The notes beneath the pieces are model-generated. The model was not told the DNA's origin. It searched no databases and saw nothing but the letters and a program-made list of their open reading frames with translations. A program made the translations under genes and the position numbers. A stretch of 64,000 bases of DNA, from positions 11,075,340 to 11,139,339 of the forward strand of contig OY294050.1 of the NCBI GenBank assembly GCA_958510825.1, read 5' to 3'. Shown here one piece after another: positions 34,253 to 46,144 of this stretch (position 1 is its first letter; every line of letters starts with the position of its first letter). Source of the stretch: Brachypterus glaber (lineage: Eukaryota > Arthropoda > Insecta > Coleoptera > Kateretidae).

Positions 34253-35360
34253 TTTGGCCAAGGGGCTGAATCTTTAATTCAACTGTAAGCTATATGCTTT
34301 TGCTAGGGATTTCCAGTAATTTAAAATATCATAAACAGGTCCTTCTTCATTTGAAAAAAAAATAATTAACTGTTAAATATTTTTAATCAAAAACAAGGTT
34401 GTATGCCAAATTTCAGCGCAAAACAATGAAACTAGCGCCACACACTTCATTTAAAAACTAAAAATATTAATAATAATAATATTAATTATTCGTTTTTTTT
34501 AGTTTAAATTTGGCACAGATTTGTATGAATTTTGCTTGAGCAATGGTCAATAAATATATTTTATTCAAAAAAATCATGACTTTTTTCTAATTTTCAAAAG
34601 ATATGGGGTGGACCCTAATATCATGTTTTGAGCTGAAATTCGGTACAGAATTTTGTTATGTTATATTTTACGACAAGAGGGAGACTAGTTTTTTTTTAAT
34701 TTTGTTTTTTGAAATGCCCTAACATACAGGTATTGGTTTTCCTTAGAATGTCGATATTTTATGTAAAACATTTAAACACCGTCGATATAAACGTCAATTT
34801 CGTAAAGTTCTCTGCATAATGAAATTTACCTTACAAACTTCGGCTGGATAAACTACTAGACAGCATCTAGTAGACACATACTTCAAATTAATTATACCAG
34901 AACAGTTTTAATAGGAAACTATGAAATGCAATTAAATGTTTTATCCCACAGCGGACACCCTAAAAAAAGTTTTGGGATAGGGCCTGTCTATAAATATTCA
35001 GTTAGGAGTACAAAGATCGGATATCCATTAAAAAATACTAAATTACGCAACGAGTACGCGAACCTAGTTTTCAGTGCACGAAAATGCTCGAAGTGAAATG
35101 AAAATAGTGCACGTCGAGGTGCGTATACTATTTTCCCTACGACCTAACACCTAAAGATCCAAAAAAAGGCAAAAATTGTTTAAAAATAATTTTGTCAATT
35201 TGAAGTTATGTGTTTGACGTTTACTCATTCTTTGACAGCAGGTTGTCACTTCCCAACCGTTGTCATAGACAACGGGTAAAAAATAGGCACTAGCTTAGTA
35301 GTAGTAGTCAGTGCGTAAATAACAATTGATTCTACTAATACATGTACTATGTTAAAATAA
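34253..35360. other. Stretch without a gene
   Basis: Includes the GAGTACGCGAACCTAGTTTT block (35051) shared with 28860. No supported ORF. Confidence 0.45.
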
Positions 35361-35445
35361 AAAAAAATAGGTTATGTTATAAAAAAAATAGGTTAGGTTA
35401 TAAAAAAATAGGTTAGGTTATAAAAAAAATAGGTTAGGTTTAGCT
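35361..35445 (+). repeat. 20-21 bp tandem repeat containing TTAGG units, four copies
   Basis: Unit AGGTTAGGTTATAAAAAAAT, with the first copy reading AGGTTATGTTAT. The TTAGG element equals the insect telomere repeat, but it is embedded in an A-rich longer unit, so a telomeric origin is doubtful. Confidence 0.85.
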
Positions 35446-35483
35446 TATAAGCAGATTGTCTACTAAAATGCTACCCACATTTG

Positions 35484-35780
35484 TGGGAGGATTGTTGTAG
35501 TGGACTACCGCGTCGTACTTGGCTAGTTTACTACACAAATAGCCTGAGTTCGATTCTCACCAGCGCCGATTTGCCTTTTTCAGTTAATTAATAAATGAAA
35601 TTTGGCGAAGGCGTAAGTGAAGCGGACCCTCCCTATAAATTGGTTCGAAAGTCAATTAAAGCCGGTGGTTCCCTCTACTACTAGCCCACACAAGTCCTGG
35701 ACTTAGGGGATGCTTAATTAAGTAGAATATTACGAGGTTAAACAAAAATGTAAAATAAAAAAATGTAATGTAATGTAATT
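35484..35780 (+). mobile_element. tRNA-derived SINE, copy 2, with a divergent head
   Basis: The body from GCGCCGATTTGCCTTTTTCA onward matches the other two copies closely. The head (35484-35560) keeps GGGAGG, an A-box-like TAGTGGACTACCGCG and the B box GAGTTCGATTCTCAC, but the bases between the boxes are unrelated to those of copies 1 and 3. The tail is TAAAATAAAAAAATG then repeated TGTAA. This suggests a different subfamily or a replaced tRNA head. Confidence 0.85.
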
Positions 35781-36074
35781 AGTTGAGGTTATGTAACTTT
35801 TTCTAGGTACAATGTTGACAAGTTGTAAAATGGAAAATGGTACTTTTCCTGAAACTATAAATGGTCTCGGCACTTCGTGAGTCTTCCAAGTCAATCTATA
35901 ATCTACTATTTTTACCTACAAATAAAGGTATACTTACCGTAAAAAAAGTATTGCAATTGAAATTATTATAATTTTTATAAAATATATTAAATTAAAATTT
36001 TCTTTAATTCCGAATTCTGTGGGTTTTATTTAATTATTAAAAATTATAGAATTATAAGCTATAAACTTGTATTG

Positions 36075-36111
36075 GCGTTATAACGCGTTATAACGAGTTA
36101 TAACGCGTTAT
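36075..36111 (+). repeat. 10-bp tandem repeat of a palindromic unit, 3.7 copies
   Basis: GCGTTATAAC, GCGTTATAAC, GAGTTATAAC, GCGTTAT. Each GTTATAAC is itself a palindrome, so the same face of the helix is presented every turn. Confidence 0.9.
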
Positions 36112-36437
36112 TGGAGTATTTATTCTTGTTTCTAGGGGTTTTAGGGATTGGAAAAAAGAAAAAACTAAAAAAACAACTACAAAAATAAAATTAAAAATGC
36201 CGAGAAACAAGGGCCTTTTTGACGAGAGTTTGCGTTTATGTTGAACGTATATGGTACTTTCTTAAAGTTAAAAATAAAGTTAAAAGCCAATGAATTACTT
36301 TCAGTTCTTTTTAGAGTTAAAAATCGGATTTTCTTAGACTATAAAACTCTAAAAAAACATTCCATTAATGTTATCTGTTTCCATACCTACCCTAAAAGCT
36401 ATGTTGCCGGTTGCATTATTAATACTAGTCCCTAAAA

Positions 36438-36495
36438 TAAGGTCAAAAATGATTGATCAGTAACTGGCATGCCAAAATTTAAAAGGTTATTCTAC
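36438..36495 (-). mobile_element. End fragment of the AAGTTTGGGGCAAAAA MITE family, inverted
   Basis: TGATCAGTAACTGGCATGCC and AAAATTTAAAAGG match the outer end at 60118-60150. Confidence 0.6.
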
Positions 36496-36792
36496 CATGA
36501 ACATAGAGAATAAGGACTGGTAACTTGTAGTTCGATTTGGTTAAGTAAAAAGCGCTGGTATCTACGAGCGAGATCGGAAGCCTACTGGATCATAACTTTA
36601 ATTTTTAAATGGTAGTTAGTCGGTGGCTGCTAGATTGCGACATGCGTAAACATTGACATTATAAAAATATGTTCACAGTGACGTTTATTTTTAGTGTGTG
36701 TTTTTATGAGAACATCTTCTTTGGTTATTCTAAGGTAAGTTATAGATACCTGGTATATGATTTTAGAAATAACAATCAAGTCTTTTTTAAAT

Positions 36793-36950
36793 TGACGTCC
36801 CAGCGATTTACAATTTTGATGACGTCACTATTTGACCAAAATCTGACGTCTTGTCGACGTCTGATATGCTTCGTATGTATGACGTGACAAATATGACCTA
36901 AAACTAACGTCGGGAACCAATATGACCAAAAAGTGACATCATCTGGTTTC
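36793..36950. repeat. Cluster of TGACGTC-like motifs
   Basis: TGACGTCC (36793), TGACGTCA (36820-36827), TGACGTCT (36844), TCGACGTCTG (36854), TGACGTGA (36880) and TAACGTCG (about 36906), with TATTTGACC/ATATGACC between them, form a degenerate tandem. Motifs of this type bind CREB/ATF factors, but a decayed repeat explains them as well. Confidence 0.5.
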
Positions 36951-39017
36951 CTGTGATCCGGGGACAAACTGTATGCTGATTTTCAGCCCCGCACACTTAT
37001 TTCGCATACTAGGTACATAATATAGTATTTTGCTTTTAAGATATTGATCAACTTGGCAACGTGGCCACGCGTGGGTTTTATCCTGATGGTCGATTGACAG
37101 GTAAGAGAGCTCTCTAGATCTGATTGATGTCTGCATGATGAAACAACCGTTTTTCCCATTTTACCATTTACCCAATTTACTACGAGTAGCTCTGGGTCAG
37201 ACAAGTTTTAATAAAACCCAATCAAATGTGTACTCTTGCCTGAAACTATTGACCTTATCGATATTATATCAAATGCACCTGTTAAATTATTAAAATATTA
37301 AACAATTAAATTATCTATATGACCATGTATTTTTTAAACATTTTCTTCAGTTGTGATTTTTCAACATTTTTTGCTAAAAATGCGATTTTTATTTTTTTTT
37401 TGTAAATTTTATTTTTATCACTTAATATCAGATTAAAAGTATAATTAACGTTTTTGATCCATGAAATTTATCATTTTTCGAAAAAATTACAACTTTATGA
37501 AGTTCTTATAAAATACATTTTTAAAAAGATAATTTAATTTTCTTGAAAATTATGTGACAGAAAAGTGTTTGAGCGATATCTAATATATTAAGTATAGCTA
37601 CTAGAAACATATTTTCGCGTGACATCGCGTTCCGTGGGCATCATATACATTGTTTAAATATGCTGCTCATGGACTATAGTTGTGTGGCTGGACTATTGCT
37701 GTGTGAAATTACGGTATCTGTTTGCAACAAAGACCCTTTTCCACCATGAGTTTACAAATATTTGCGAACCAATTAATATTTGAACATTGAAAAAATGATT
37801 ATTGTTTTTTCATGTGTGTTAAATTCATATTTGATTTTCAAACAATATTTGTTTTTCTCGTGTTTTTTTGCAAATTAATTTCTTTTTTTGATTTTTTTAA
37901 ATATTTCTGGGTCTAAACACTGTAAAAAATACATAGCCCATGTTATGCAACTTTTCATAGACGGGATATGTTTGGACTCAATTTCTAGCAAAGAATTTAA
38001 ATTAGTTAATTTAAATTTATTTTGTTATTATTTATAGTTTGGTTAATATTAGCTGCCTACGGCACTGATTATGGATTTATCAAATAATGCCCTCTGGCGG
38101 TATTATAATTAATTAAGAAGTCCATTAACAGGACATTAGTAAGCATAAACTATTGCGCGGAAAACAAGTACTTGGTACTTGGTACTTCGTGGATGTACGG
38201 CTTTTTGGATTACTCTGGAATACAAACACACCCGTAACAATAAAAAGGTGTAGAGAAATTAATTTAGAAAAGGCATTTTTATTGAATACGTGTAGAAAAT
38301 TTAATTTGGAAAAAAATTTTTTATTTAGGCAAAATTTTTAAACTTTGGTAAGGTATTGACTAATAATATTTTTTAGGTAAAGAAGATATAGCAAATAAGT
38401 ATTGTTTTAAACGCAATACCTTACCAGCGCATCTAGAAATAGGTGCGCCTGATAAGAACATTTTAATTTTATTTTCTATTTTAGATTTTTTTATCGATAT
38501 AAATAATCATTGAGGCGAAATGACTCAAATTAGTAATACTATAAATATATATACGCCTCAAATAAATTATAGATTCTATGACTATAAAGATGTTATTCTA
38601 TGAAGAGTTTTTGACAAAACCGATTTTTTTTAAATTTTGCAGCAACAGGTGCTATTCGTTGATTGCATTTAAAGGTAGCAAAACCATAAAATGGTTTACT
38701 GTTTCAATGGTTTAAAGATATAAGAAAGGATTTTTTTTTATTTATTAAGCCGTGGTAGAGAGAAAACAGTGACGTAGACAAAGAAAAAAGAATAAATTAT
38801 ACTGCTGCCAACAAAATAATACTTTCCCCTGTAAGTCATTCATTAAAAAAAAATTTAAGTAAGTAAGTCGTTCATTAAAACAATTTTTTTGGAACATGAA
38901 AGAAATTTGAAAAAATAATTTTTTTTTAATTCGCTTGATACGCTTGATACGCAATTTTTCATTAAAACTATTTTCAGGAGTGCCGTGTATACGATCCGAC
39001 CACTAAAGATTAGTAAA
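36951..39017. other. Long stretch without a supported gene
   Basis: Only fragments: the hairpin end TTTCGCATACTAGGTACATA at 37000 and a GTACTTGGTACTTGGTACTT triplication at 38168-38187. Composition is AT-rich. Confidence 0.45.
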
Positions 39018-39795
39018 CCCAGGTAGCAAGGGATGTTATATTACAAGAAATTAACATCACTTTTGGGTGTATTTTTAAACTAAATCATAACATCACATAA
39101 TATTGAAAAATAACATGTATTTAACATCACATTTGCAACGTAACACGTGTGACGTGACAAACATGTTATTTAATAACAAATATTTAACAACGCTGTGAAT
39201 ATATCGCATGTCACATATTAACGTGGCTTTCACGTGAATTTCATGTTATTTTGCTTCTCACCGACGTTCGAAGCAAAAAAATCGATATAAGATGATGTTG
39301 ATAGAGTAAATTATTATAAGGAAATTGTATACACATTATACGATTTCCAATGGATAGGGGGCTCTGCCGGGCTTCCAAAGACCACGGACACGGATTAAAG
39401 GAATATATTCTTCGCTTAATCTGCAATTTCGTATTTAGAATCTATCTGTTCCAATCTGTGATTGTTTCAATTACTGATTGATTTTAAATCCGATTTTTTA
39501 TAGGGTTATAGCGTTTTTAATGGTTTTAATTTAGAAAAAGCTAATATCCTAGGATATTATTTAAATATTAAAGTAACAGTAACGGTATCCATAAGATATT
39601 AGATATAACATGAATGCGGATTTATGATGTCACAAACACGTTATTTTCGGGATGTCAATGTGTGATGTTATTAGGGGCGGACTTAGGACATCCCCACCAT
39701 GCTACATTCTTGTTAAATGAGACTACAATCTTAACATCACATGTCACATATTAACGTGGCTTTCACGTGAATGTCATGTTATTTTGCTACCTGGG
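39018..39795. mobile_element. TIR element, 778 bp, copy 2 of the 29140 family
   Basis: Same CCCAGGTAGCA ends, same orientation and interior as 29140-29899. Small differences include extra bases near 39176-39190. The flanks are AA on both sides rather than TA. Confidence 0.85.
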
Positions 39796-40014
39796 AAGTG
39801 CACCCCTCTGTAGCCGAAAGTTCATAATTTAGTATAATGTTAGAGCATTTGGAAGTAAATCTCAATTAAACCACCTCTTTGTTCTCGTGATGATATAATA
39901 CTCTTGTTTCTACAATCAGTGGTTTTAGGGCTGATTATACTTTAATGATAACTTAACTGACAGAATTACTATTATAGCTCTTAAAAAGAATTATAGCGCT
40001 ACGTATTTTATAGT

Positions 40015-40535
40015 GTATACAGGGTTATTCTTTTAAATGGTACACCCACCGTAACTTTTGAACGGGATGAGATACAAACTTTATATTTGGAATATACATA
40101 TCCCCAACAAAAACTATCATTTGGTTTGTTATGCATTATTTTAAAGAGCTTAAAATTCTCTATTTGACCATATTACTATTTATTTATTTTGAAGATTTTT
40201 TTTCTTCAAAATTGATTAAATTTTTAGTATTTTGAAAATTAATTTAGAAAATTTTGCGCAAAAAGGTCCAAATACATGGTGTATTATTACGTTAAGACTA
40301 ATTATTTATTATTTTGATGTTAAATTTTTAATGTTTATGGACAAAATTGAAAAATTTGAATAATTTTGAAGAAAAAAAAAATCTTCAAAAAGAAAATAAT
40401 TATAGTTACACAGAGAATAGCTCTTTAAAATGACGTTTTTGTTGTGTGATATGCACATTCTAAATATAAAATTTGTATCTCATCCCGTTTAAAAGTTACG
40501 GTGGGTGTACCATTTAAAAGAATAATCCTGCATAC
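40015..40535. mobile_element. TIR element with ends of about 75 bp (ACAGGGTTATT family)
   Basis: Left GTATACAGGGTTATTCTTTT and right inverse of GTATGCAGGATTATTCTTTT continue with AAATGGTACACCCACCGTAA and CGGGATGAGATACAAA. The outer motif is shared with 61526-62110. The interior is AT-rich, with an inner inverted pair (GAAGATTTTTTTTCTTCAAA / TTTGAAGAAAAAAAAAATCT). Confidence 0.85.
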
Positions 40536-40769
40536 AAGGGATTCCAATATCGAAACCAATATTGCCGTAATAGGGAACTCCCCCGGTAACGCCATTTTCC
40601 TATACCATTAACATGGGCGTAACACTCCAAAATATATTAACTAAAACTATATATCAAATATATTAAAGTACATTTGTAACTAAAATTTATATTATATTTA
40701 TATTTATACATATATTTATATTTAATATATTCAGGTACAAATGGAGTTATGGTCCTATACAAATGTACT

Positions 40770-40862
40770 TTAATTTTTGTTAAAAACACTATGGTTCTAA
40801 AGTCACGTACTTTCATATTTAAGGACGGACATGAAATGTCGTGTGTTTTTAACAAAAATTAA
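40770..40862. repeat. Inverted repeat with 20-bp perfect arms
   Basis: TTAATTTTTGTTAAAAACAC (40770-40789) and its exact inverse (40843-40862). An outer pair TTAAAGTACATTTGTAAC / ACAAATGTACTTTAA lies around 40663-40773. Confidence 0.85.
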
Positions 40863-41679
40863 AGAAAAATTTTATAGGATAATAACTTCCGATTTCCTAT
40901 CCATTTGTAACTAAATATTTAGTTCACTTTTTGTAGTGTAAAAAATCATTAGATTAACGCTAATTGTTGGTTCAATTATAGAACCTGGAACAAATTTTTT
41001 TTAAAATTTTATCTATTATAAAATTTCTTGGAGCAAAAAGTAATAAACTTTCTTATGAATTTGTGACTTTAAAATACAGTTACTGTAGTCTATAAACTTT
41101 CTAGGAAAATCAATATAATGCCTAATACGGATATAATGCAATATAATACATCCCTTGGCGATAGAGTCATAAAAACTGATTTTCAATATAACTTCTTCGA
41201 CTTTTAAAACGTTATTAAGGCTGTTAAATGGAAAGTCTACTGTATCAATAGCATTCGTAAATTACCGTAAGTAAATGTTTAAAAAAAAATTAAATAATAA
41301 CAAGAGCTTGTAAGCTCTACGCATTCCATTATATACTATTCACAGTAAATGGTATATTGCATTTTCACAAATCCTTGAAAAAAAAACATTTTTTTTTTAT
41401 TTAAATAAAACAAACTTCAACAATTTTTTTCATTTTGTTTTGGGACAAAAACGAAATATTTTCAAAAAATAATTTTAAAAAAATAAAAAAAAATAAAAAA
41501 AAATCAAAAAAACAAAAAAATTTAGACCAGAAAGCACTCGAGTGCACTCCCAAGACAAAAATTTTCAAGTAAAGTAAATCGTACTATCTAGTGTAAAAAA
41601 TTAACACTTAAAAATGGTTGCCATCATGATAAAATGATAACCTGTTCCCCACTAAAATTCATTGATATTAATTCCCATC
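40863..41679. other. Stretch without a gene
   Basis: Contains the dispersed CATTCCATTATATACTATTC / ACAGTAAATGGTATATTGCA block at 41324-41370 (also at 1200, 27165 and 52060) and A-rich runs. Confidence 0.5.
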
Positions 41680-42816
41680 CCCACACAGTACAGAATATTC
41701 TATGAACATTCTGAAAAGGTGACAATATACCTCTTGTAGAATATTCTCGAGAATATTTATAGAACATAACAATAACATTCTCTTAAAAATAATAACATTC
41801 TATGCATATGCATAGAATGTTCTCCCTAGATTAAAAAATATATTATATTTAAATTAAAATTAAATTTATATCCGACATAAAATACATCCCTATTAAAAAT
41901 GACGGATCTGCGCGGGTATAAATGGTGCACAACCCGGACTTGAGCAGGTAAATCATATTGTGCAGTCTCAAACGCATTTAAATTTACCTCTTAAGCAGGG
42001 CTGCCAACCTAAGTTAACTATGCCAACAAGGAAACCAGAGTATAGTTATACTCTCTGGTATAGTTATCCTTTAACTATACACTGGTCCACTGGTGATAAC
42101 TTATTGTAATTATCTACGTTCTCAGCTGAAAGGTCCTATCTACATAGGTTTAACATACACAGATAGGACCTTTCAGCTTAGGAAGGCAGTAATAGTATAA
42201 TACTCTAAAGAAAACTAATATCAGTTACAATAATTTTATAAAATTTATGTTGGCAATGGCAGCTTAGTACCATTTTTATGTTTGACGTTACTTGTGGATG
42301 GCGGTTGTTCTGTGAAGAAAATAAGTTATATAGTTATAAGTTATAAGTTATATAGTTGTATAGTTATTCAAAGGGGGGTAGGTATCTCTTAAGATATGCC
42401 TACCACCCTAAATTTCCGTTAAGGGCGGGCGAGCATGAGGAATATCTGCGATAATTGCTTCATTAAAGGAAGATATATGCAATTGGTTCATTAAGTTGCT
42501 TACGTTATATTTGAACAAAGTCTAAGTAAAGCAACACAAATAAACAAACCGATTATATTCGCAAAAATACTTTTTAAATATACCAAAATATTCTAAGAAT
42601 ATTCTATAAATATTACCAAAATATTCTAAAATATTCTATAAATGTTACATCAAATGTTCTCAGAACGTTCCTAGAATTTTCAAAATAGTGAACATTTTAA
42701 TGTGCATAGAACGTTCTATGGTGATATCAGCACCTTGTGGGAATGTTCTTATAATGTTTTAATATTCCCGGAGAATATTCTATGTATATAATAGGAACGT
42801 GTTTGTGCTGTGTGGG
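41680..42816. mobile_element. 1,137-bp TIR element whose ends are packed with GAATATTC/GAACGTTC motifs
   Basis: Ends CCCACACAGTAC and GTGCTGTGTGGG, flanked by ATC on both sides (41677-41679, 42817-42819). The first 150 bp and last 220 bp carry many palindromic GAAnnTTC-like hexamers (AGAATATTCT, GAACATTC, AGAACGTTCT), resembling heat-shock elements. The middle holds a half copy of the 14092 hairpin (41886-41958), a TATAGTTAT-rich stretch and a small hairpin (42124-42178). No ORF. Confidence 0.8.
42124..42178. repeat. Perfect 18-bp inverted repeat
   Basis: AGCTGAAAGGTCCTATCT at 42124-42141 and its exact inverse at 42161-42178, separated by 19 bases. Confidence 0.9.
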
Positions 42817-42819
42817 ATC

Positions 42820-43439
42820 ATGATGAAAATTAAAAAGACGAATTTATTTATTTATAACTCATAATGGTTCCCAAATCTCTCTATAGTGGCATTTTAAACT
42901 AAAACAGTGTTTTAGATATCAGTGGTTTTGTTACATTGTTAGGATGACGGGCAATGAAAACTTTATTACTAGGTAACTCTAAGCAGAAGTAATAATATCC
43001 GAGGGATTATGATTATGGAGACGGATTTTATTGCGCAATTCAAAAGTTTATTGCGCGGTGTTATAGGTTATTGGTTTGGACAATAGGCTGATTGACATTT
43101 CAACCAAAAACATGATATAACAAATACCTAGAGGTTATTACCTATGCTACTTAAAACTTATTTATTCTGGTCACAAATTGACAGATTGTTTATGAGTAAA
43201 AAAACGCAAAAAAATAAATTCGCAAGCCAATTACTTTGCAAAGTTTTTACTGCGCATATTTATACACGGTGTTTGCAGTCTTATGGCAACAATAAAAAAA
43301 AAGTTCCCATACACAAATGAACACAAATGGATTTTAAGGGAGCCACGCCCACTTAGGAAGTGTTACTTTTTAAGTAGTGCACTAAGAGTACACTTTTTAA
43401 GTCTCTTAAACTAAAAAATTAATTAACTAAATATTTTAT
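42820..43439. other. Stretch without a gene
   Basis: Nothing recognised. Confidence 0.45.
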
Positions 43440-43650
43440 TGAGAAAATTAAAAAAAAATACAGATAAAGTTTGGGGCAAAGAAGTGAGATCGCCCCCCCC
43501 CCCCCATTTTGCACGTCCCTAGTTAAAATTGCCAAAATAAAAAATTCATAAAACGATAGTTATCAATGCTAAGGCATGTGCGAAAATTCGTAACTAATTG
43601 GACAAATTGTCGTTTTTGGTACCGTTCAAAAGAGGACACTTAGTTACACC
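43440..43650. mobile_element. Fragment of the AAGTTTGGGGCAAAAA MITE family with a 13-C run
   Basis: Shares AAAGTTTGGGGCAAAGAAG, TTTGCACGTCCCTAGTTAAAA and ATGCTAAGGCATGTGCGAAA with 57410-57570. A run of 13 C at 43493-43505 replaces the seven C of the relative at 57469-57475. Confidence 0.7.
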
Positions 43651-43805
43651 ATCTGCAAAAAACAGGCAGCTCTAACCTTTTCCCAAATATAACTTTTTCC
43701 ATGATGCTAGTCAAAAAAACTGCTAATTCCGCCACTTCCAACATTTATTTCAAAGGTTTTTATTTTTAAAAGATTGCTTTTTGATGTTGAAGACAGTTTG
43801 TATGT

Positions 43806-44077
43806 TGTTTGTTTGTTTGTTTGTTTGTTTAACCTCGTACTATTCTACTTAATTAAGCATCCCCTAAGTCCGGGACTTGTGTGGGCTAGTAGTAGAGGGA
43901 ACCACCGGCTTATACTGACTTTCGAACCAGTTTCTAGGGAGTGTCCGTTTCACTTATCGCCTTCGCCAAATTTCAATTATTAATTAACTGAAAAAGGCAA
44001 ATCGGCGCCAGTGAGAATCGAACTCACGATAGTAGACTTGCTATGCATACGCGCTAGCCACTACGCTATGCCTCCCA
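43806..44077 (-). mobile_element. tRNA-derived SINE, copy 3
   Basis: Nearly identical to copy 1 (30429-30702), including head, T-arm and body. The tail on the minus strand is a clean (AAAC)n of about six units (43807-43830 on plus). The open frame called across it on plus (43774-43983) is not a gene. Confidence 0.88.
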
Positions 44078-46026
44078 TAAACAGTATTTTCGACTTTCAT
44101 TTTCTAAAATAAAAACCTTTCCAATAATTGCTTTTATTTTTGAAAAAACTTCACCTAAAACCTGCCAACTTCTTGATGGAGATTTATCTGAAAGGTAGAA
44201 AACCTGCCATCTCCTTTTTAATTCAATATGATTTTTATAAAAGCCTAGTTTATAGAAATAATTATAAGGTTTTTTTCGTCTCCTGTGAAGTTTGGTCAAA
44301 AGGAATTAGCGGATTAAAACTCTAAGCCGACGATATGTTTTTGTAGGAAATTAAACATTATTTTCATTTATACAAAAAAATTGTCCTACTATAAATAATA
44401 AGTTAGATATCGCTAAAAATTATAGTTTTTGTCCATTTGGCCCCCTTGCCCTACGCTTAAAAATGCAAAAAAAATGATTGATTTTTCGGTCGTATTTAAT
44501 AACATTCTGGTGTTTCCGTAATAAAAAAATTTGCTCAGAATTATGTTAATTTATATTGTTGACAAAATATCTAGTCAACGCAAATGAAAAATGATAATAA
44601 AAATAGACTTTAAAAAATAACGAAACAAAAATAAAAATATATAATCACCAAAAATTTTAAATTACCTTTTAGAATTTTTATATTATGTGAAGTGTTTTCT
44701 TGCAAAGTTATTTAGGTATTGTTCGGTTACGATAGAAATTACCAACCTTATAAACAAACGGTGGTATTAATATGTATCCCCATCGCCCCCGGTACAAGGG
44801 CCCCGGATATACGTTTCCTGATACTTCTAACTTTTGTCATGCGAAATCTTTTTTTTTTCTATGTTCTGTGATATATTAAAAACTCTGAAAATCCCACAAA
44901 ATCTCTTGTTTGAGCCTATTCGATGGAAAATATAATAGCAAATTACAGCTTCCAAACTCAATCGTTCAAATTAACAACCGTTTGGACGATTGATGACTTT
45001 TTATAGACGTGTCTATGTCTGCCGCCGCCCGTATAAATAACATACCGTATCAGCAAGTCAGGATCTATAGTATTTTCAACTTCAATATGCAGTAGAAGTA
45101 AATAAAACAATCGCGCACGTGGCAGCTGGGGCGTGGTTTCATTGGTTAGAACACTCCAATGTTGCGATAGTAGGGATGTAGAAAATTAAACAGGTCAGTA
45201 TGTGAGTACTTGCGAAGAAGCGTGCTATGCATTGCAATGGACCGTTATATAGAAATATTTTGTTTTGAGTTGTTGTCCCTTGCGTTTGTTTACACTTACT
45301 AAATTTTCAAGTTGAATATAGTATAAGGTTGAGAAATGTGTACGAATATTGTATCTAATTTTTATTAATTAGACAAGGATACTACTGTACGGTATTACTA
45401 AAATAATACAGGAAAAATAACATTAAATCGTGTAATTTTTTTTCTAATACTTTGATTTGATGATTTATATTACAATAATAAAAAACTATGTGATTTATAA
45501 AAAAATAGCACAGTTTCATTGATAAAATTCTTGTATAAATCAGTTAAAAAATACACTATTTCACGGCCTATAAAAATTTACATCTCTGCTTGCTCACTCC
45601 TGGACAAGGAAATAATATATATTTTTGAACTGCTTCCTACTATAAATTTTTTGTTTATTATCACAAAAACCACATTGCTTTAAAATTTTATTATTTTGAT
45701 GCCCAAAATTTAACTGAAAAAATATTATTATTCCTATGTCTAAAATGAAATCTGTTAATAGTTATAATTATAATAATCAAATAACTATTAAATTTAGGTA
45801 CCATCCCAAAACTTCAAACACGACCAAACATGACAATGTTCTAATTACCTAAACAATGTCCTTAAGGACATGGTTACGCCCTATGTCTATTTCTAAAGGC
45901 TTACTTGCCAAGATTGATAATAAATCTACGGGCGTCCGAACAATAGCCACACCCAACGAAATCCATTTTAACCCTTTGCGTATTTTTACCGTAACAATTG
46001 GCTTCCGTATGGATCAGTGGGTATTT
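44078..46026. other. Long stretch without a supported gene
   Basis: A weak tRNA A-box-like stretch near 45140 has no B box. The minus strand at 46026-45900 continues the reading frame of the candidate exon described next. Otherwise AT-rich. Confidence 0.45.
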
Positions 46027-46144
46027 TTATCGTTTAATAGATGGTAAAGCAATAATAACTTTTATGCCTCGTTGAATCATATCAACAATTTGCATAGTCA
46101 TTGGTTCTAGAATTTCTGTACCCCTTACAATTGTACAATTTATA
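46027..46144 (-). pseudogene. Possible exon, 38 codons, with open frame continuing past its stop
   Basis: On the minus strand a good acceptor, GTTTATTTTTCAG, ends at 46145. The frame then reads INCTIVRGTEILEP, MTMQIVDMIQRGIKVIIA and LPSIKR to a TAA at 46029-46027. The same frame stays open for a further 41 codons (KYPLIHTEANCYGKN ... RRFIINLGK) to about 45901, in a stretch richer in GC than the neighbourhood. This could be a terminal exon, or an exon of a dead gene with one stop. I do not recognise the protein and found no upstream exon. Confidence 0.3.

Noticed and set aside
35361..35445. Interstitial telomere (TTAGG)n
   Set aside because: The TTAGG motif occurs once per 20-21 bp unit embedded in A-runs, not as a pure pentamer array.
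43774..43983. 69-codon plus-strand frame
   Set aside because: It runs antisense through the tRNA-derived SINE copy; the same frame appears in the other copy with changes that break it.
45120..45185. tRNA-like A box (TGGTTAGAACACTCC)
   Set aside because: No B box within a tRNA-like distance and no cloverleaf; taken as chance or a very old SINE head.
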